Positions 44,315-54,571 of a stretch of 64,000 nt of DNA are shown here, piece by piece. This stretch comes from Lactococcus carnosus (lineage in GTDB: Bacteria; Bacillota; Bacilli; Lactobacillales; Streptococcaceae): positions 372,001 through 436,000 of the forward strand of contig NZ_CP017194.1 in assembly GCF_006770265.1 (NCBI RefSeq). Reading direction: 5' to 3'. The translations under genes and the position numbers were made by a program. Under the pieces are notes generated by a model that was not told the origin of the DNA, did no database searches, and saw nothing but the letters and a program-made list of their open reading frames with translations. Each line of letters opens with the position of its first letter. Position 1 is the first letter of the stretch.

Positions 44315-44419
44315 GTTATAAGATCAGCTAAAGCTGTATTGACTTTTAAAATTTGGGATAATCTAGAAAGTTTTAAGACTAATCGACATAAAAAAAGAGA
44401 TAGAGACAGGACAGATGAT

Positions 44420-47400
44420 ATGAGTCGAATGATGCCAGCGCGAGTTCGAGCTGAAGGTATGGAAATATTTGAGCAAGGGCTAATGACAGAGGTGTCTATT
44501 AGTGATATGAAATTATCGGCAGATGTCGATGGTGAGCAAGTCGTCTATGACCTTGATGGGCAAAATGACTTGTGTTTTTGCGAGGCATTTCAACGGAACA
44601 AAAGGTACTGTAAACATATCGCTGCTGTTGAAGAGTATTTAAAAAAATCAGATACTGAAGCGGTTGATGAAGAAAAGAAAGCCTTTGAAGCTGAGGTCGA
44701 AAAATCTAAGGAGCTGTTAGCTTCTTCTGATTTTCTTGCCAAAGTTAATGAGGATAAGGGACCAGGTTTATCAGGACAACTAGCAATCGCCTTAGAGATA
44801 ACGGATGCCCAATCGATGGACTCATTTTATTATGCGGGTGACTTTTTAGTCTTCACATTAAGGCTACGTCTATCTAATAGCGCGAGGGCTTATATCGTTA
44901 AAGATATTCCGCATTTTATTAGTTTGCTCCGGAAATCGGGTGACTATTTAGTTGGTGGTACGCGTTCGATATCCCTCCTGATGGCTAACTTTGATGAGGC
45001 AAGTCAAGCCTTTTTAACTTATCTCTTGAAAATAACACCAAGTCAGGATGACATGGCGCTCAGCAATCTATTTAGAAAATTGGGACGCTATTTTGTACCG
45101 CATGCGGGACTCGTTCCGGATTTATTAGACCTAGCTGCTACTTTAGATAATACGATGAAAATCGCAGAGAAACCACTTAATTATTTTAGTGTCCTCGACT
45201 TGAGCGATGAGGGAGATCTCTATCATTTTGATATCAAACCACTAGATGACGTGATAGAGTTAATTGTCAAAGAAACAGCTAGTTATCGTTTATTTGGTGG
45301 ACAAATCATCTATCATGATCACGTTTTTTATACCACTAATCCAGAGCAGGTTCAAATCATCAATCTCGTCGCAACACTACCAAAATCCTCTGATGGTGCT
45401 AGAATCATTCATTTTGATTATGATGATAAAGATAGGTTAGCACAGGCGCTTCAAATCTTTGAAAAAATTGGCTATGTTGATACACCAGAAGCCTTTAAAA
45501 TCCGGTCATTTAAGCCGAAATTTGTATTTGATGTCGATCATTTTTTAAATTTGCAGCTAACGTTTGATTATGGTGACTTTCAAATTACAAGCTTTAGAGA
45601 ATTAGACACGGTTGTTTTTTCTCGGAACTTACGCTTAGAACAACACATATTTGACTTACTAAAACGCTTTGGCTTTTCTATCGGGTTTGAAACTAAGATT
45701 GATCGACCACAGGGCGAAGCGATTTATGACTTTTTTGCACACATGTTACCAGAATTTTCTAAGCTAGGTGATGTTGTGCTATCTAACTCTGTCCAAGACT
45801 TGCATATTACAGATGCTGTTGACATCGATATTGACCAAAATGGTGGCCTGCTAGATATCAGTTTCAAGTTACCTCAAGTGTCTGAAGGCGAATTCTCGAA
45901 ATTAGTTGCACGCTTACAGAGTGATGCCGGTTACTATGTAACTGAATCGGGCCAATTGGTGATGTTAGATGATAAATTTGCTTCTGTCAAGCAAGTACTA
46001 GCGGAAATGTCTGAAACACTTGACGTAGTCAATGGTAAGATTTCTGTGCCAACTTTTAAGGCTTTTCAACTATCAAAAATATTTGATGACTGCTCGGGTG
46101 TCACATTTTCAAAGAAATTCGAAGCCTTATATAACAATTTGATCAATCCTCATACCTTTGCTTATGAGAAACCTCAAGCTATCAATGCCACACTGCGTCC
46201 TTATCAAGAAGATGGGGTCCGCTGGATGAACATGTTAAGCACTTATAACATGGGCGGTGTATTGGCTGATGATATGGGTCTAGGCAAGACTTTACAGTCC
46301 ATTACTTACCTAGCAAGTAACATGAAGCCGGGAGAGGTCGGCTTGATTGTGTCTCCCTCAAGCCTGATCTATAATTGGTCTAGTGAATTTGCCAAATTTG
46401 CTGAAACGCTAGATGTTGTGGTAGTAGATGGTACCAAGCAAGAACGTGCGGCACTTTTAGGGAAAGAAAAAACGCAAATTTTTATCACAAGTTATGGCAG
46501 TTTCTTGAAAGATGTGACTGTCTATCAAAAACTCAAGCTGACTTATCTATTGATTGATGAGGCGCAAACAGTCAAAAATTTCAATTCTAAGACCAACAAA
46601 GCCTTGTCTCAGATTAATGCAGCACATACTTTTGCCCTATCTGGTACACCTATTGAGAATAGAGTAGATGAAATTTGGGCGATTTTTCAAATCATTATGC
46701 CTGGTATTTTAGGAGAACGTAAGCAGTTTCGAAAATTGAAGCATGATGCAATTTCACGTATCATCCATCCCTTTGTCATGAGACGCCGTAAACAAGATGT
46801 CTTATTAGAACTCCCTGAGAAATTGGAGATGATTCAATATAGTGAGCTTGATGAAGCGCAAAAAGTGATTTATATCGCCCAACTTGAGGCCATTCAAAAT
46901 CGGGTTAGGAATATGAATGACTACGAATTTTCCCGGTCTAAAATTGAAATTTTAGCGGGTATTACAAGACTGCGTCAAATATGTGATACGCCAGCCCTAT
47001 TCATGTCGGATTATAAAGGGACTTCTGGTAAATTAAAAAGTCTTTCTGAATTGTTGCAACAAATAAAAGATGCCGGACACAGACCACTTATCTTTTCTCA
47101 GTTTCGAAAGATGTTTCCACATATTGAAAAACAACTAGAAGCAACAGGTATTACGAGCTATCAATTGACAGGATCGACCCCTATTAAGGATCGAATGAAA
47201 ATGGTGAAAGCCTTTAATGCTGGCTCTCGAGATGCCTTCTTGATCTCTCTTAAAGCAGGAGGTACTGGGCTTAATTTAACTTCTGCGGATGTGGTGATTT
47301 TGATTGACTTATGGTGGAATCCTTCTGTTGAAGAGCAAGCTATTTCCAGAGCGCATCGCATGGGGCAAACGAAAACGGTTGAGGTCATTCGCCTAATTAC

Positions 47401-47533
47401 ACGTGGCACGATTGAAGAGAAAATTATGGCCTTGCAAGATAGTAAACGTGATATGGTTGCGACAGTCCTAGATGGCGGTAGTGATGAGAGTGCTATTTCT
47501 AAGGATGAAATGAGATCAATTTTAGGACTTTGA
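44420..47533 (+). CDS. SWI2/SNF2-family ATPase with SWIM zinc finger
   Basis: A DNA-dependent translocase of about 1037 residues. The N-terminal part has a SWIM finger (CFCEAFQRNKRYCKHIAAV, CxC...CxH); a middle region of unknown fold follows; the motor is C-terminal with DDMGLGKTLQS (Walker A), LLIDEAQ (Walker B), LSGTPIENR, and helicase motifs V-VI (GGTGLNLTSA, QAISRAHRMGQ). ATG 44420 (start of MSRMMPARVRAEG) is favoured by homologues; an upstream TTG 44339 is in frame but lies by the leader hairpin. Role in repair or transcription is not established. Confidence 0.9.
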   Translation: MSRMMPARVRAEGMEIFEQGLMTEVSISDMKLSADVDGEQVVYDLDGQNDLCFCEAFQRNKRYCKHIAAVEEYLKKSDTEAVDEEKKAFEAEVEKSKELLASSDFLAKVNEDKGPGLSGQLAIALEITDAQSMDSFYYAGDFLVFTLRLRLSNSARAYIVKDIPHFISLLRKSGDYLVGGTRSISLLMANFDEASQAFLTYLLKITPSQDDMALSNLFRKLGRYFVPHAGLVPDLLDLAATLDNTMKIAEKPLNYFSVLDLSDEGDLYHFDIKPLDDVIELIVKETASYRLFGGQIIYHDHVFYTTNPEQVQIINLVATLPKSSDGARIIHFDYDDKDRLAQALQIFEKIGYVDTPEAFKIRSFKPKFVFDVDHFLNLQLTFDYGDFQITSFRELDTVVFSRNLRLEQHIFDLLKRFGFSIGFETKIDRPQGEAIYDFFAHMLPEFSKLGDVVLSNSVQDLHITDAVDIDIDQNGGLLDISFKLPQVSEGEFSKLVARLQSDAGYYVTESGQLVMLDDKFASVKQVLAEMSETLDVVNGKISVPTFKAFQLSKIFDDCSGVTFSKKFEALYNNLINPHTFAYEKPQAINATLRPYQEDGVRWMNMLSTYNMGGVLADDMGLGKTLQSITYLASNMKPGEVGLIVSPSSLIYNWSSEFAKFAETLDVVVVDGTKQERAALLGKEKTQIFITSYGSFLKDVTVYQKLKLTYLLIDEAQTVKNFNSKTNKALSQINAAHTFALSGTPIENRVDEIWAIFQIIMPGILGERKQFRKLKHDAISRIIHPFVMRRRKQDVLLELPEKLEMIQYSELDEAQKVIYIAQLEAIQNRVRNMNDYEFSRSKIEILAGITRLRQICDTPALFMSDYKGTSGKLKSLSELLQQIKDAGHRPLIFSQFRKMFPHIEKQLEATGITSYQLTGSTPIKDRMKMVKAFNAGSRDAFLISLKAGGTGLNLTSADVVILIDLWWNPSVEEQAISRAHRMGQTKTVEVIRLITRGTIEEKIMALQDSKRDMVATVLDGGSDESAISKDEMRSILGL

Positions 47534-47597
47534 TACGAAGTAATGAAGACTATTCCTAAAAAATCTGGTACAATATAATAGTAAGCAGCAGACTGAG

Positions 47598-47613
47598 AAC
47601 CGATTCGGTTTTT
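47598..47613 (+). terminator. Weak terminator after the SNF2 gene
   Basis: AACCGATTCGGTTTTTATT forms a short hairpin (about six pairs) followed by T residues. Confidence 0.5.
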
Positions 47614-47675
47614 ATTATTTGATACACATAAATATGAGGTTCAGTCTCTGGTAAAGTGAGTAATGATGTTTATGT

Positions 47676-47703
47676 CATGCGTTACTAAGCACAGTAACGC
47701 ATG
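47676..47703. promoter_or_regulatory. Perfect 11-bp inverted repeat upstream of the disordered-protein gene
   Basis: CATGCGTTACT (47676-47686) and AGTAACGCATG (47693-47703) flank AAGCAC. There is no T run, so an operator or leader hairpin is more likely than a terminator. Confidence 0.55.
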
Positions 47704-47771
47704 CTCATGGGTTATGATGTAGGAGCAATTAAGACTAAGCTTCTTTAATTAAAGTGAAAGTAAGGCCAACT

Positions 47772-48359
47772 ATGGAAAATCCATATAAGAAAAATAAAGT
47801 AGTGTTTCCTATCATACCAGATGACGGTGTTTTAGTACCAGATAATCGCGTGATCATGACAAATCAAGATTTATTGATTCACAATCCCGAGTTTTCAGTT
47901 AGAGCAAGTGCAGCAACTGATGGCTTTCAAGGCCAGCAGCAATCAGAGTCTACTCATGAAACAGCAAGTGAGATGACATTTGATACGCGCCGTAATCAAC
48001 CCACGACAGAGGGGAAACGACCACTTGGTAAAAAAACGACTACGACAACAGTGTCATCTGAAAAGAAAAAATCATCAGTCGTTGAGGAAGCAAGAAAACG
48101 GGCGCGTGAAAATGCTGTCCAACCTAAACCGGTTAAAGCTTATATCAACCCCTTAGAGAGAAGTTCAAAAGATGAGTTAGGGATAAAAGGGCTAGCCAAT
48201 AAAAAAGTGGTGAGTAGTCAGCATTCTTTAGGAAAGACTATCTCGGGATTTGATAAAAAAGCAGCTCGTGCGACAAATGGGTCCTTGTTTGAGGAGTCAG
48301 AGCAAGATTATTTTGCAAGTAAACATGAGCAGCATGATACGATTGATAGTGTCAATTAA
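47772..48359 (+). CDS. Unrecognised, mostly disordered cytosolic protein
   Basis: A 195-residue protein rich in Ser, Thr, Lys and Gln without signal peptide or membrane span. Only the first 30 residues (NPYKKNKVVFPIIPDDGVLVPDNRVI) and short patches such as KAYINPLERSSKDELGIKGL look ordered; the middle has KKTTTTTVSSEKKK. ATG 47772 has AAGG 7 bases upstream; a GTG at 47754 is in frame. Streptococci also carry a small uncharacterised gene between the SNF2 gene and murC, so it may be a conserved but fast-evolving partner. Function unknown. Confidence 0.7.
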   Translation: MENPYKKNKVVFPIIPDDGVLVPDNRVIMTNQDLLIHNPEFSVRASAATDGFQGQQQSESTHETASEMTFDTRRNQPTTEGKRPLGKKTTTTTVSSEKKKSSVVEEARKRARENAVQPKPVKAYINPLERSSKDELGIKGLANKKVVSSQHSLGKTISGFDKKAARATNGSLFEESEQDYFASKHEQHDTIDSVN

Positions 48360-48439
48360 ATAGATAAGGTCAAACTAAGCAATCAGGGTCAAGTCCCATA
48401 TAAGATAGGAAGGATAGAAGTTGATTAATAACGTCTAGT

Positions 48440-48473
48440 ATAACAAGTAATTAATTACTTGTTATCGCGATAA
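48440..48473. promoter_or_regulatory. Overlapping perfect palindromes upstream of murC
   Basis: Bases 48440-48465 form a 26-bp perfect palindrome (arms ATAACAAGTAATT), and TTATCGCGATAA (48462-48473) is a second 12-bp perfect palindrome sharing its edge. They lie 25-58 bases before the murC start. Confidence 0.6.
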
Positions 48474-48497
48474 TCTTAATCAATTTCTTTAAAAAAT

Positions 48498-49832
48498 ATG
48501 TCACAAAAAACTTACCATTTCATCGGAATAAAAGGGTCTGGGATGTCTGCATTGGCGCTCATGTTGCACCAAATGGGGCATACAGTACAAGGATCAGACT
48601 CAACCGATTATTACTTTACCCAACGTGGATTAGAACTTGCAGGTATTCCCATCCTCCCGTTTGATATTAAGAATATCACACCAGATGTTGAGATTATTGC
48701 AGGTAACGCCTTTCGCGATGATAATAATGTTGAAGTCGCCTATGCCGATAAAAACGGTTATGCTTATTCAAGATACCATGACTTTTTAGGGAAATTCATG
48801 ACTAAATTTACGTCTATTGGCGTAGCAGGTGCTCATGGCAAGACATCAACAACGGGCCTTTTAGCGCATGTAATGAATCATGTCACAGATACGTCTTATC
48901 TGATTGGTGATGGGACTGGACGTGGGTCTGCAGATTCAGCTATGTTTGTTTTTGAGTCAGATGAATATGAACGTCATTTCTTACCTTATCATCCTGAATA
49001 CTCGATCATTACCAATGTCGATTTTGACCATCCCGATTATTTTACTGGCATTGATGATGTCTTTGATGCCTTTCAATCGTATGCAAATCAAATCACCAAA
49101 GGGATCTTTATTTACGGAGATGATCAGTATTTGCAAAAACTGACTGCTAAAGCACCGATTTATCGTTATGGGTTCAAAGACGGTGATGACTACATTGCAA
49201 AAGATGTGACGAGAACGACAGCGGGGTCTAAATTTACAGCCTACTTCCATGATCAAAAAATTGGGGAATTCACGGTGCCGACTTATGGTAAGCATAATGT
49301 CTTAAATGCCTTGGCAGTTGTTGCAGTTATGCACCAAAATGGATTCGATAATCATGCTGTAGCCAAACATATGGCAACATTTGGTGGCGTTAAACGTCGC
49401 TTTACAGAAAAAATTATCGGGGATCAAGTGATCATAGATGACTTTGCCCATCATCCAACTGAAATTGAAGCAACAGTAGATGCTGCACGTCAAAAATATC
49501 CGAATAAGGAAATCGTTGCGGTATTTCAACCGCATACTTTTACTAGGACGATTGCCTTGATCGATGACTTTGCGACGAGTCTCAACCAGGCTGATGCGGT
49601 CTATCTAGCACAGATATATGGTTCTGCACGTGAGGTTGACCATGGTGATGTTAAGGTTGAAGATTTGGCAGCTAAAATCGAGAAACCTGTCAAAGTCATT
49701 ACGGTTGATAATGTATCACCCTTACTTGATCATGACAATGCTGTCTATGTATTTATGGGTGCAGGGGATATTCAAAAATATGAGTACGCCTTTGAAACAT
49801 TACTCTCACAATTAACCAATAACGTCCAGTAA
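48498..49832 (+). CDS. murC: UDP-N-acetylmuramate-L-alanine ligase
   Basis: Adds L-Ala to UDP-MurNAc in the first amino-acid step of peptidoglycan synthesis. The Mur ligase motifs are present: [11 protein letters not shown] at the N-terminus, the P-loop [13 protein letters not shown] near residue 110, [19 protein letters not shown] and [10 protein letters not shown]. 444 residues is normal. Unlike neighbours, ATG 48498 has no recognisable ribosome binding site (upstream is AT-rich), and overlapping palindromes lie just upstream. It is monocistronic by the terminators around it. Confidence 0.97.
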   Translation: MSQKTYHFIGIKGSGMSALALMLHQMGHTVQGSDSTDYYFTQRGLELAGIPILPFDIKNITPDVEIIAGNAFRDDNNVEVAYADKNGYAYSRYHDFLGKFMTKFTSIGVAGAHGKTSTTGLLAHVMNHVTDTSYLIGDGTGRGSADSAMFVFESDEYERHFLPYHPEYSIITNVDFDHPDYFTGIDDVFDAFQSYANQITKGIFIYGDDQYLQKLTAKAPIYRYGFKDGDDYIAKDVTRTTAGSKFTAYFHDQKIGEFTVPTYGKHNVLNALAVVAVMHQNGFDNHAVAKHMATFGGVKRRFTEKIIGDQVIIDDFAHHPTEIEATVDAARQKYPNKEIVAVFQPHTFTRTIALIDDFATSLNQADAVYLAQIYGSAREVDHGDVKVEDLAAKIEKPVKVITVDNVSPLLDHDNAVYVFMGAGDIQKYEYAFETLLSQLTNNVQ

Positions 49833-49837
49833 ACATA

Positions 49838-49860
49838 TAAAAAGCCAAGATGGCTTTTTA
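49838..49860 (+). terminator. Terminator of murC
   Basis: AAAAAGCC and GGCTTTTT pair around AAGAT, just after the murC stop. Confidence 0.8.
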
Positions 49861-49894
49861 TTATAGGGTGACCAAAGTATTAAAGAGGTAAAAA

Positions 49895-50383
49895 ATGATA
49901 ATCAGACATGTAAGATCAACAGATTTAGCCGTTATTTTTCAAATAGAGACTGCTAACTTTTCCCCAGCAGAGGTAGCCGGCTATGAGGCAATGAAGTCTA
50001 GGATAGCGATCATTCCAGATACGTTTTTGGTGGCAGAAATCGATGGTCAGGTTGCAGGCTATATTGAAGGCCCTGCAATGACTGAGCGACACTTGACAGA
50101 TGACCTGTTTAAAACAGTTGTTAAAAATCCTGTTAGCGGTGGCTATATCACGGTAACGAGTTTGTCAGTAGCAGAAAAATTTCAAGATCAGTCAGTTGGT
50201 AAACGCTTGATACAAGCTTTGAAAGAACTTGCAGCACAACAAGAACGTGCTGGTATTAGTTTGACCTGCCATGATTACTTAATTGGTTACTATGAAAAGC
50301 ATGGGTTCAAGAATGATGGTCAATCCCAGTCGACTTATGGTGGTGGGATTTGGTATGACATGGTCTGGGAAATTCAAAAATAA
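49895..50383 (+). CDS. GNAT-family N-acetyltransferase
   Basis: A 162-residue acetyltransferase related to the arylalkylamine/YkkB-type GNATs: IIRHVRSTDLAVIFQIE at the start, VTSLSVAEKFQDQSVGKRLIQALKELA for acetyl-CoA binding and GISLTCHDYLIGYYEKHGF near the end. Substrate unknown. A GNAT gene directly after murC also occurs in streptococci. AGAGG precedes ATG and a terminator follows. Confidence 0.87.
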   Translation: MIIRHVRSTDLAVIFQIETANFSPAEVAGYEAMKSRIAIIPDTFLVAEIDGQVAGYIEGPAMTERHLTDDLFKTVVKNPVSGGYITVTSLSVAEKFQDQSVGKRLIQALKELAAQQERAGISLTCHDYLIGYYEKHGFKNDGQSQSTYGGGIWYDMVWEIQK

Positions 50384-50420
50384 AAAACGCATAGGCTAGG
50401 GATGGCCATATGCGTTTTTT
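50382..50420 (+). terminator. Terminator of the GNAT gene
   Basis: AAAAAACGCATAGGC and GGCCATATGCGTTTTTT pair with one bulge, followed by T residues. Confidence 0.8.
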
Positions 50421-50505
50421 GGAGTAATTATGAAAAATATTTTAGGAATGACTTCATTATAACCTGAGAAACTTAACTTAAACTTAAAATGAATAAAAAT
50501 GAATG

Positions 50506-50514
50506 TGGTATAAT
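50506..50514 (+). promoter_or_regulatory. Extended -10 of the ytxK-like gene
   Basis: TGGTATAAT ends only 7 bases before the preferred ATG (50522), predicting a leaderless or nearly leaderless mRNA. Confidence 0.65.
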
Positions 50515-50521
50515 AAGTGTT

Positions 50522-51457
50522 ATGAACATGGAAAAAATTGAACAGGCATTTGCGCTAGTGTTGCGCAATGTCCAACTATTAGAAAGCCAATTATCAACTC
50601 ATTTTTATGAGGGGTTAATTGAACAAAATGCAAGTTACACTGGGAAATCTGACCTGTCTGATGTAAGGCTGATGCAAGATGAGTTAAGAGCGCTTGCCTT
50701 GACAAAAAAAGAGTGGCAAAAAGTGTATCAGTTTGCACTTGTAAAAGGTGCAAAAGCGATGCATCTGCAGGCAAATCACCAGTTAACACCGGATGCGATT
50801 GGCTATATCGTGAATTTCATGGTTGAAACACTCTATCGCGGTAGCAGCTTGTCGGTGTTGGAACTTGGCTCTGGTACTGGTAATCTTGCGGAGACCTTAT
50901 TAACAGGTGTCTCTGACAAGACGATTACTTATACCGGATTTGAAGTAGATGATTTAATGATTGACCTCTCGGCCAGTATTGCGGACGTCATGCAAACAGA
51001 TGCTAAATTTTTACAGATTGATGCGATTAGACCGCAAGTGATTGACCCAGTTGATTTACTCGTATCGGATTTACCTGTCGGTTATTATCCTGATGATGAG
51101 GTGGCAAAGCGCTCAGCTGTTGCAAGTGAGGATGAACATACCTATGCGCATCACTTACTAATGGCGCAAGGGTTCAAATATCTGAAAGCAGACAGCTATG
51201 CCATTTTTATAGCACCGAGTGACTTATTGTCTAGTGGTCAGTCATCACTACTCAAGAAATGGCTAACAAACTATGCAAGAATCGCTGCAGTCATCACCTT
51301 ACCAGAAGGTATTTTCACTGAGCATCATCAAAAAGCGATTTTTGTTTTACAGAAGTCAACTCAAGGTAAGGCGCCTTTTGTCTTTCCATTGACAAGCTTA
51401 ACAGATCCGGAAATTGTCAAAGGTTTTATGATGCAATTCAAAGCAAATATGGTATAA
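50522..51457 (+). CDS. Class I SAM-dependent methyltransferase, YtxK-like
   Basis: A 311-residue protein of the N6-adenine methyltransferase-like group found before ackA in streptococci and bacilli. Motif I is VLELGSGTGNLAETLL near residue 117, and the catalytic-type motif appears as SDLPVGYYPDD (DPPY-like, with SDLP) near residue 183. Target unknown. ATG 50522 lies at the predicted transcript start; an ATG at 50489 is in frame but lies upstream of the -10. In many relatives this gene follows the comG operon; no comG gene is here. Confidence 0.85.
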   Translation: MNMEKIEQAFALVLRNVQLLESQLSTHFYEGLIEQNASYTGKSDLSDVRLMQDELRALALTKKEWQKVYQFALVKGAKAMHLQANHQLTPDAIGYIVNFMVETLYRGSSLSVLELGSGTGNLAETLLTGVSDKTITYTGFEVDDLMIDLSASIADVMQTDAKFLQIDAIRPQVIDPVDLLVSDLPVGYYPDDEVAKRSAVASEDEHTYAHHLLMAQGFKYLKADSYAIFIAPSDLLSSGQSSLLKKWLTNYARIAAVITLPEGIFTEHHQKAIFVLQKSTQGKAPFVFPLTSLTDPEIVKGFMMQFKANMV

Positions 51458-51462
51458 TTTAG

Positions 51463-51477
51463 CAGAAAGCGTTTCCA
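51463..51477 (+). promoter_or_regulatory. Candidate cre site upstream of ackA
   Basis: CAGAAAGCGTTTCCA matches the cre consensus at 13 of 15 positions. It lies about 90 bases before ackA; CcpA activation of ackA through an upstream cre is known in Bacillus. A TGGTATAAT embedded in the ytxK stop region (51450-51458) lies just before it. Confidence 0.6.
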
Positions 51478-51566
51478 AAAGAGACTGCTATTATTAAAAG
51501 TAAACTTGTTGTCCTTGTTTTATACAGCAAGTTATCGTGTCAGTACATTATGTTAGGAGAAGAAAC

Positions 51567-52751
51567 ATGTCAAAAACAATTGCGATCAATGCAGGTAGTT
51601 CAAGTCTGAAATGGCAACTATACGAAATGCCAGAAGAAACAGTCATTGCTAAAGGCTTGATTGAGCGTATCGGACTGCCAGAATCTGTTTCAACCGTTAG
51701 TTTTGCTGGTGATAAACAGGTCGTGACGAAAGCAATTCATAATCATACAGAAGCGGTTTCTATCCTGATGAATGATTTAAAAGCTTTGAAAATAATTGAA
51801 CATTTTTCAGAGATTACGGGAACAGGTCATCGTGTTGTCGCTGGTGGGGAGCTCTTCAACTCATCTGTCCTCATTACGGATGAAGTTGCTAAGCAAATTG
51901 AAGAACTGAGTGATCTTGCTCCGCTTCATAATCCAGCAAATGTCGCTGGTATCCATGCCTTTCGTGCCTTACTACCTAACGCAACCCATGTTGCTGTTTT
52001 TGATACTGCCTTTCATTCTACGATGCCGCCAGTTGCCTTTCGATATCCAGTACCAAATGCCTATTATGATCAGTATGCAGTGAGAAAATATGGAGCACAT
52101 GGTACAAGTCACATGTATGTCGCTCAAAAAGCAGCAGACTATCTTGGTAAATCACTAGAGGACCTTAAGCTGATTACGGCACACATCGGAAATGGTGGTA
52201 GTTTGACTGCGATTGCTGGTGGTAAATCGATTGATACCTCTATGGGCTTCACGCCGCTTGCGGGAATTATGATGGGTACGCGTACTGGGGAACTAGATGC
52301 CTCTATTATCCCATATATTATGGCTAAAACAGGGATTACGGATGTTGCAGAAGTTATTGACGTTTTCAATAAAAAATCTGGATTAGCAGGTATTTCTGAG
52401 CTGTCTTCAGACATGCGCGATATCATCAAAAGTAGGGATGCTGGAGATGAAAAAGCGGCACTTGCCTTTGATATGTTTGTCGATCGTATCCAGAAGTATA
52501 TCGGTCAATATCTCGCTGTCTTAAATGGGGCAGATGCTATTGTCTTTACAGCGGGTATTGGTGAAAATTCATTTGAAGTTCGTAAGGCAGTTATTGATGG
52601 CTTATCATGGTTTGGCCTTGATATCGATGACAGCAAAAACGTGGTAGGGGCTGATGGTATTATTTCAACGCCTAATGCTAAGGTCAAAGTACTTGTCATT
52701 CCGACAGATGAAGAGTTAGTCATCACGCGTGATGTTGAAAAATTTAAATAA
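51567..52751 (+). CDS. ackA: Acetate kinase
   Basis: Makes ATP and acetate from acetyl phosphate at the end of the phosphotransacetylase route. The 394 residues carry [23 protein letters not shown], the active-site HGTSHMYV and [13 protein letters not shown], and TAGIGENS near the C-terminus. ATG 51567 has TTAGGAG upstream; an in-frame ATG 30 bases earlier lacks support. It follows the YtxK-like gene, as in streptococci, and a cre-like site lies upstream. A terminator follows. Confidence 0.97.
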   Translation: MSKTIAINAGSSSLKWQLYEMPEETVIAKGLIERIGLPESVSTVSFAGDKQVVTKAIHNHTEAVSILMNDLKALKIIEHFSEITGTGHRVVAGGELFNSSVLITDEVAKQIEELSDLAPLHNPANVAGIHAFRALLPNATHVAVFDTAFHSTMPPVAFRYPVPNAYYDQYAVRKYGAHGTSHMYVAQKAADYLGKSLEDLKLITAHIGNGGSLTAIAGGKSIDTSMGFTPLAGIMMGTRTGELDASIIPYIMAKTGITDVAEVIDVFNKKSGLAGISELSSDMRDIIKSRDAGDEKAALAFDMFVDRIQKYIGQYLAVLNGADAIVFTAGIGENSFEVRKAVIDGLSWFGLDIDDSKNVVGADGIISTPNAKVKVLVIPTDEELVITRDVEKFK

Positions 52752-52762
52752 AGTCTTGCATT

Positions 52763-52799
52763 AAAACTGTCTAGTGTCCATCTTCTAGATAGTTTTTTT
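52763..52799 (+). terminator. Terminator of ackA
   Basis: AAACTGTCTAG and CTAGATAGTTT pair with one mismatch, followed by T residues. Confidence 0.8.
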
Positions 52800-52968
52800 G
52801 CTGAAAGAATTGGTGAATGTGCTACTAATTATCGTATGGTAAAGCCAAATGTGTCGCACCTATCAGGTTAAATAAAAATAGAAATCTAATTGCTTGTTTA
52901 AAAAACGATGAAATTTATGGTAAAATAGATAAGATAATGTGTCTAAAGGATTATATGAAAGGTGAATT

Positions 52969-53688
52969 ATGTCTCAAGTAAAATATAAACGTGTGCTCAT
53001 CAAACTATCAGGAGAAGCGCTAGCTGGAGAACGAGGCGTTGGCATCGACATTGCAACTGTTGAGGAAATCGCCAAAGAATTAAAAGAAGTTCATGATCTG
53101 GGTATTGAAATTGCCTTAGTGATTGGCGGCGGTAATCTGTGGCGGGGTGAGGCAGCCGCTGCAGCGGGGATGGAACGTGTGCCAGCAGATTATACTGGTA
53201 TGTTAGGGACAGTCATGAATGCGCTTGTCATGGCAGACGCGCTTGAACGTGCTGGTGTGATCACCCGTGTACAAACGGCGATTAACATGCAACAACTGGC
53301 TGAGCCATACGTTCGCGGCCGTGCTTTACGTCATCTTGAAAAAGAACGTATCGTCATCTTTGCAGCTGGAACGGGATCACCTTATTTCTCAACTGATACG
53401 ACAGCAGCACTCAGAGCAGCTGAAATCGGAGCAGATGCTATCTTGATGGCCAAAAATGGCGTTGATGGTGTCTATAATGATGATCCGCGTACCAATGCAG
53501 CAGCCATCAAATTTGAAGAGTTAACACATATTGAAGTCTTGAAACAAGGCTTGAAGATAATGGATTCGACAGCATCAAGTTTGTCTATGGACAATAATAT
53601 TGATCTTGTCGTCTTCAACCTAAACGAGACTGGTAATATCAAGCGTGTTGTCCTAGGAGAACATATTGGGACGACTGTATCAAATTAA
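52969..53688 (+). CDS. pyrH: UMP kinase
   Basis: Phosphorylates UMP to UDP in pyrimidine nucleotide synthesis. The 239 residues show the amino-acid-kinase fold: [12 protein letters not shown] at the N-terminus, IGGGNLWRG, the central [14 protein letters not shown] and [17 protein letters not shown], and [22 protein letters not shown] precedes ATG. It pairs with frr as in most Bacillota; rpsB and tsf, often upstream, are not here. A TGGTAAAAT -10 lies about 50 bases upstream. Confidence 0.97.
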   Translation: MSQVKYKRVLIKLSGEALAGERGVGIDIATVEEIAKELKEVHDLGIEIALVIGGGNLWRGEAAAAAGMERVPADYTGMLGTVMNALVMADALERAGVITRVQTAINMQQLAEPYVRGRALRHLEKERIVIFAAGTGSPYFSTDTTAALRAAEIGADAILMAKNGVDGVYNDDPRTNAAAIKFEELTHIEVLKQGLKIMDSTASSLSMDNNIDLVVFNLNETGNIKRVVLGEHIGTTVSN

Positions 53689-53803
53689 GTTGAACAAGCA
53701 TCCATTAGTTGACAATCAAGCAGGTTGACAGCTATTAGCATAACCAGCCACTGTAAGAGCAGCCGGTTGTGACTCACTCATTAATAAAAAAAGGAAGTGT
53801 ATT

Positions 53804-54361
53804 ATGGCAAACGAAATCGTAACAAATGCAACTACTCGCATGAGACAATCTATTGACAGTTTACAACGTGAATTTGGTAGTATTCGTGCAGGTCGTGCAA
53901 ATGCAAGTCTACTTGACAGAATCACTGTTGAGTACTACGGTGCACCAACACCATTGAACCAATTAGCAGGTATTTCTGTCCCTGAAGCACGTGTTTTATT
54001 GATTACACCGTTTGATAAGACTGTGATTAAAGATATCGAGTCAGCCTTGAATTCGAGTGATTTAGGGATTAATCCACAATCAGATGGAAATGTTATCCGT
54101 CTTGTCATTCCAGCATTGACTGAAGAACGCCGTAAAGATCTGGCTAAAGAAGTTAAAAAGACGGCTGAAGGTGGCAAAGTAGCCGTTCGTAACATCCGTA
54201 AAGATGCTATGAATGATGCTAAAAAATCTGAAAAAGCAAAAGAAATTACTGAAGATGACTTAAAAACGCTTGAAAAAGATATTCAAAAAGCAACTGATGA
54301 TGCTGTGAAAGAAATCGATCAGCATACAGCGAATAAAGAACAAGAGCTTTTAACAGTTTGA
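53804..54361 (+). CDS. frr: Ribosome recycling factor
   Basis: Splits post-termination ribosomes together with EF-G. The 185-residue protein has the normal length and motifs: [39 protein letters not shown], the [25 protein letters not shown] hinge region (conserved in parts) and a long C-terminal helix. AAAGGAAG precedes ATG. It follows pyrH by 115 bases, which contain no gene. Confidence 0.98.
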   Translation: MANEIVTNATTRMRQSIDSLQREFGSIRAGRANASLLDRITVEYYGAPTPLNQLAGISVPEARVLLITPFDKTVIKDIESALNSSDLGINPQSDGNVIRLVIPALTEERRKDLAKEVKKTAEGGKVAVRNIRKDAMNDAKKSEKAKEITEDDLKTLEKDIQKATDDAVKEIDQHTANKEQELLTV

Positions 54362-54365
54362 TTAG

Positions 54366-54408
54366 AAAAGGTACGGCTAACGTCTGTGTTGGCAGTGCTT
54401 TTTTATAT
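54366..54408 (+). terminator. Terminator of pyrH-frr
   Basis: AAAAGGTACGGCTAAC pairs with GTTGGCAGTGCTTTT with several wobbles and one bulge, followed by T residues. Confidence 0.65.
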
Positions 54409-54571
54409 TAAGCTTACTTGTATCTACGATGCGTATCGGGAGTAAAAGCGGTCAAGACAAATCACTTAACCAAACTTGCATTTATGGTATAATAAGGAAA
54501 ACATGTCTTGATTAGGCATAAATGTGTAGAGAAGTATCGCATAGCGATAAACTAGATATAAAGAGGATATA

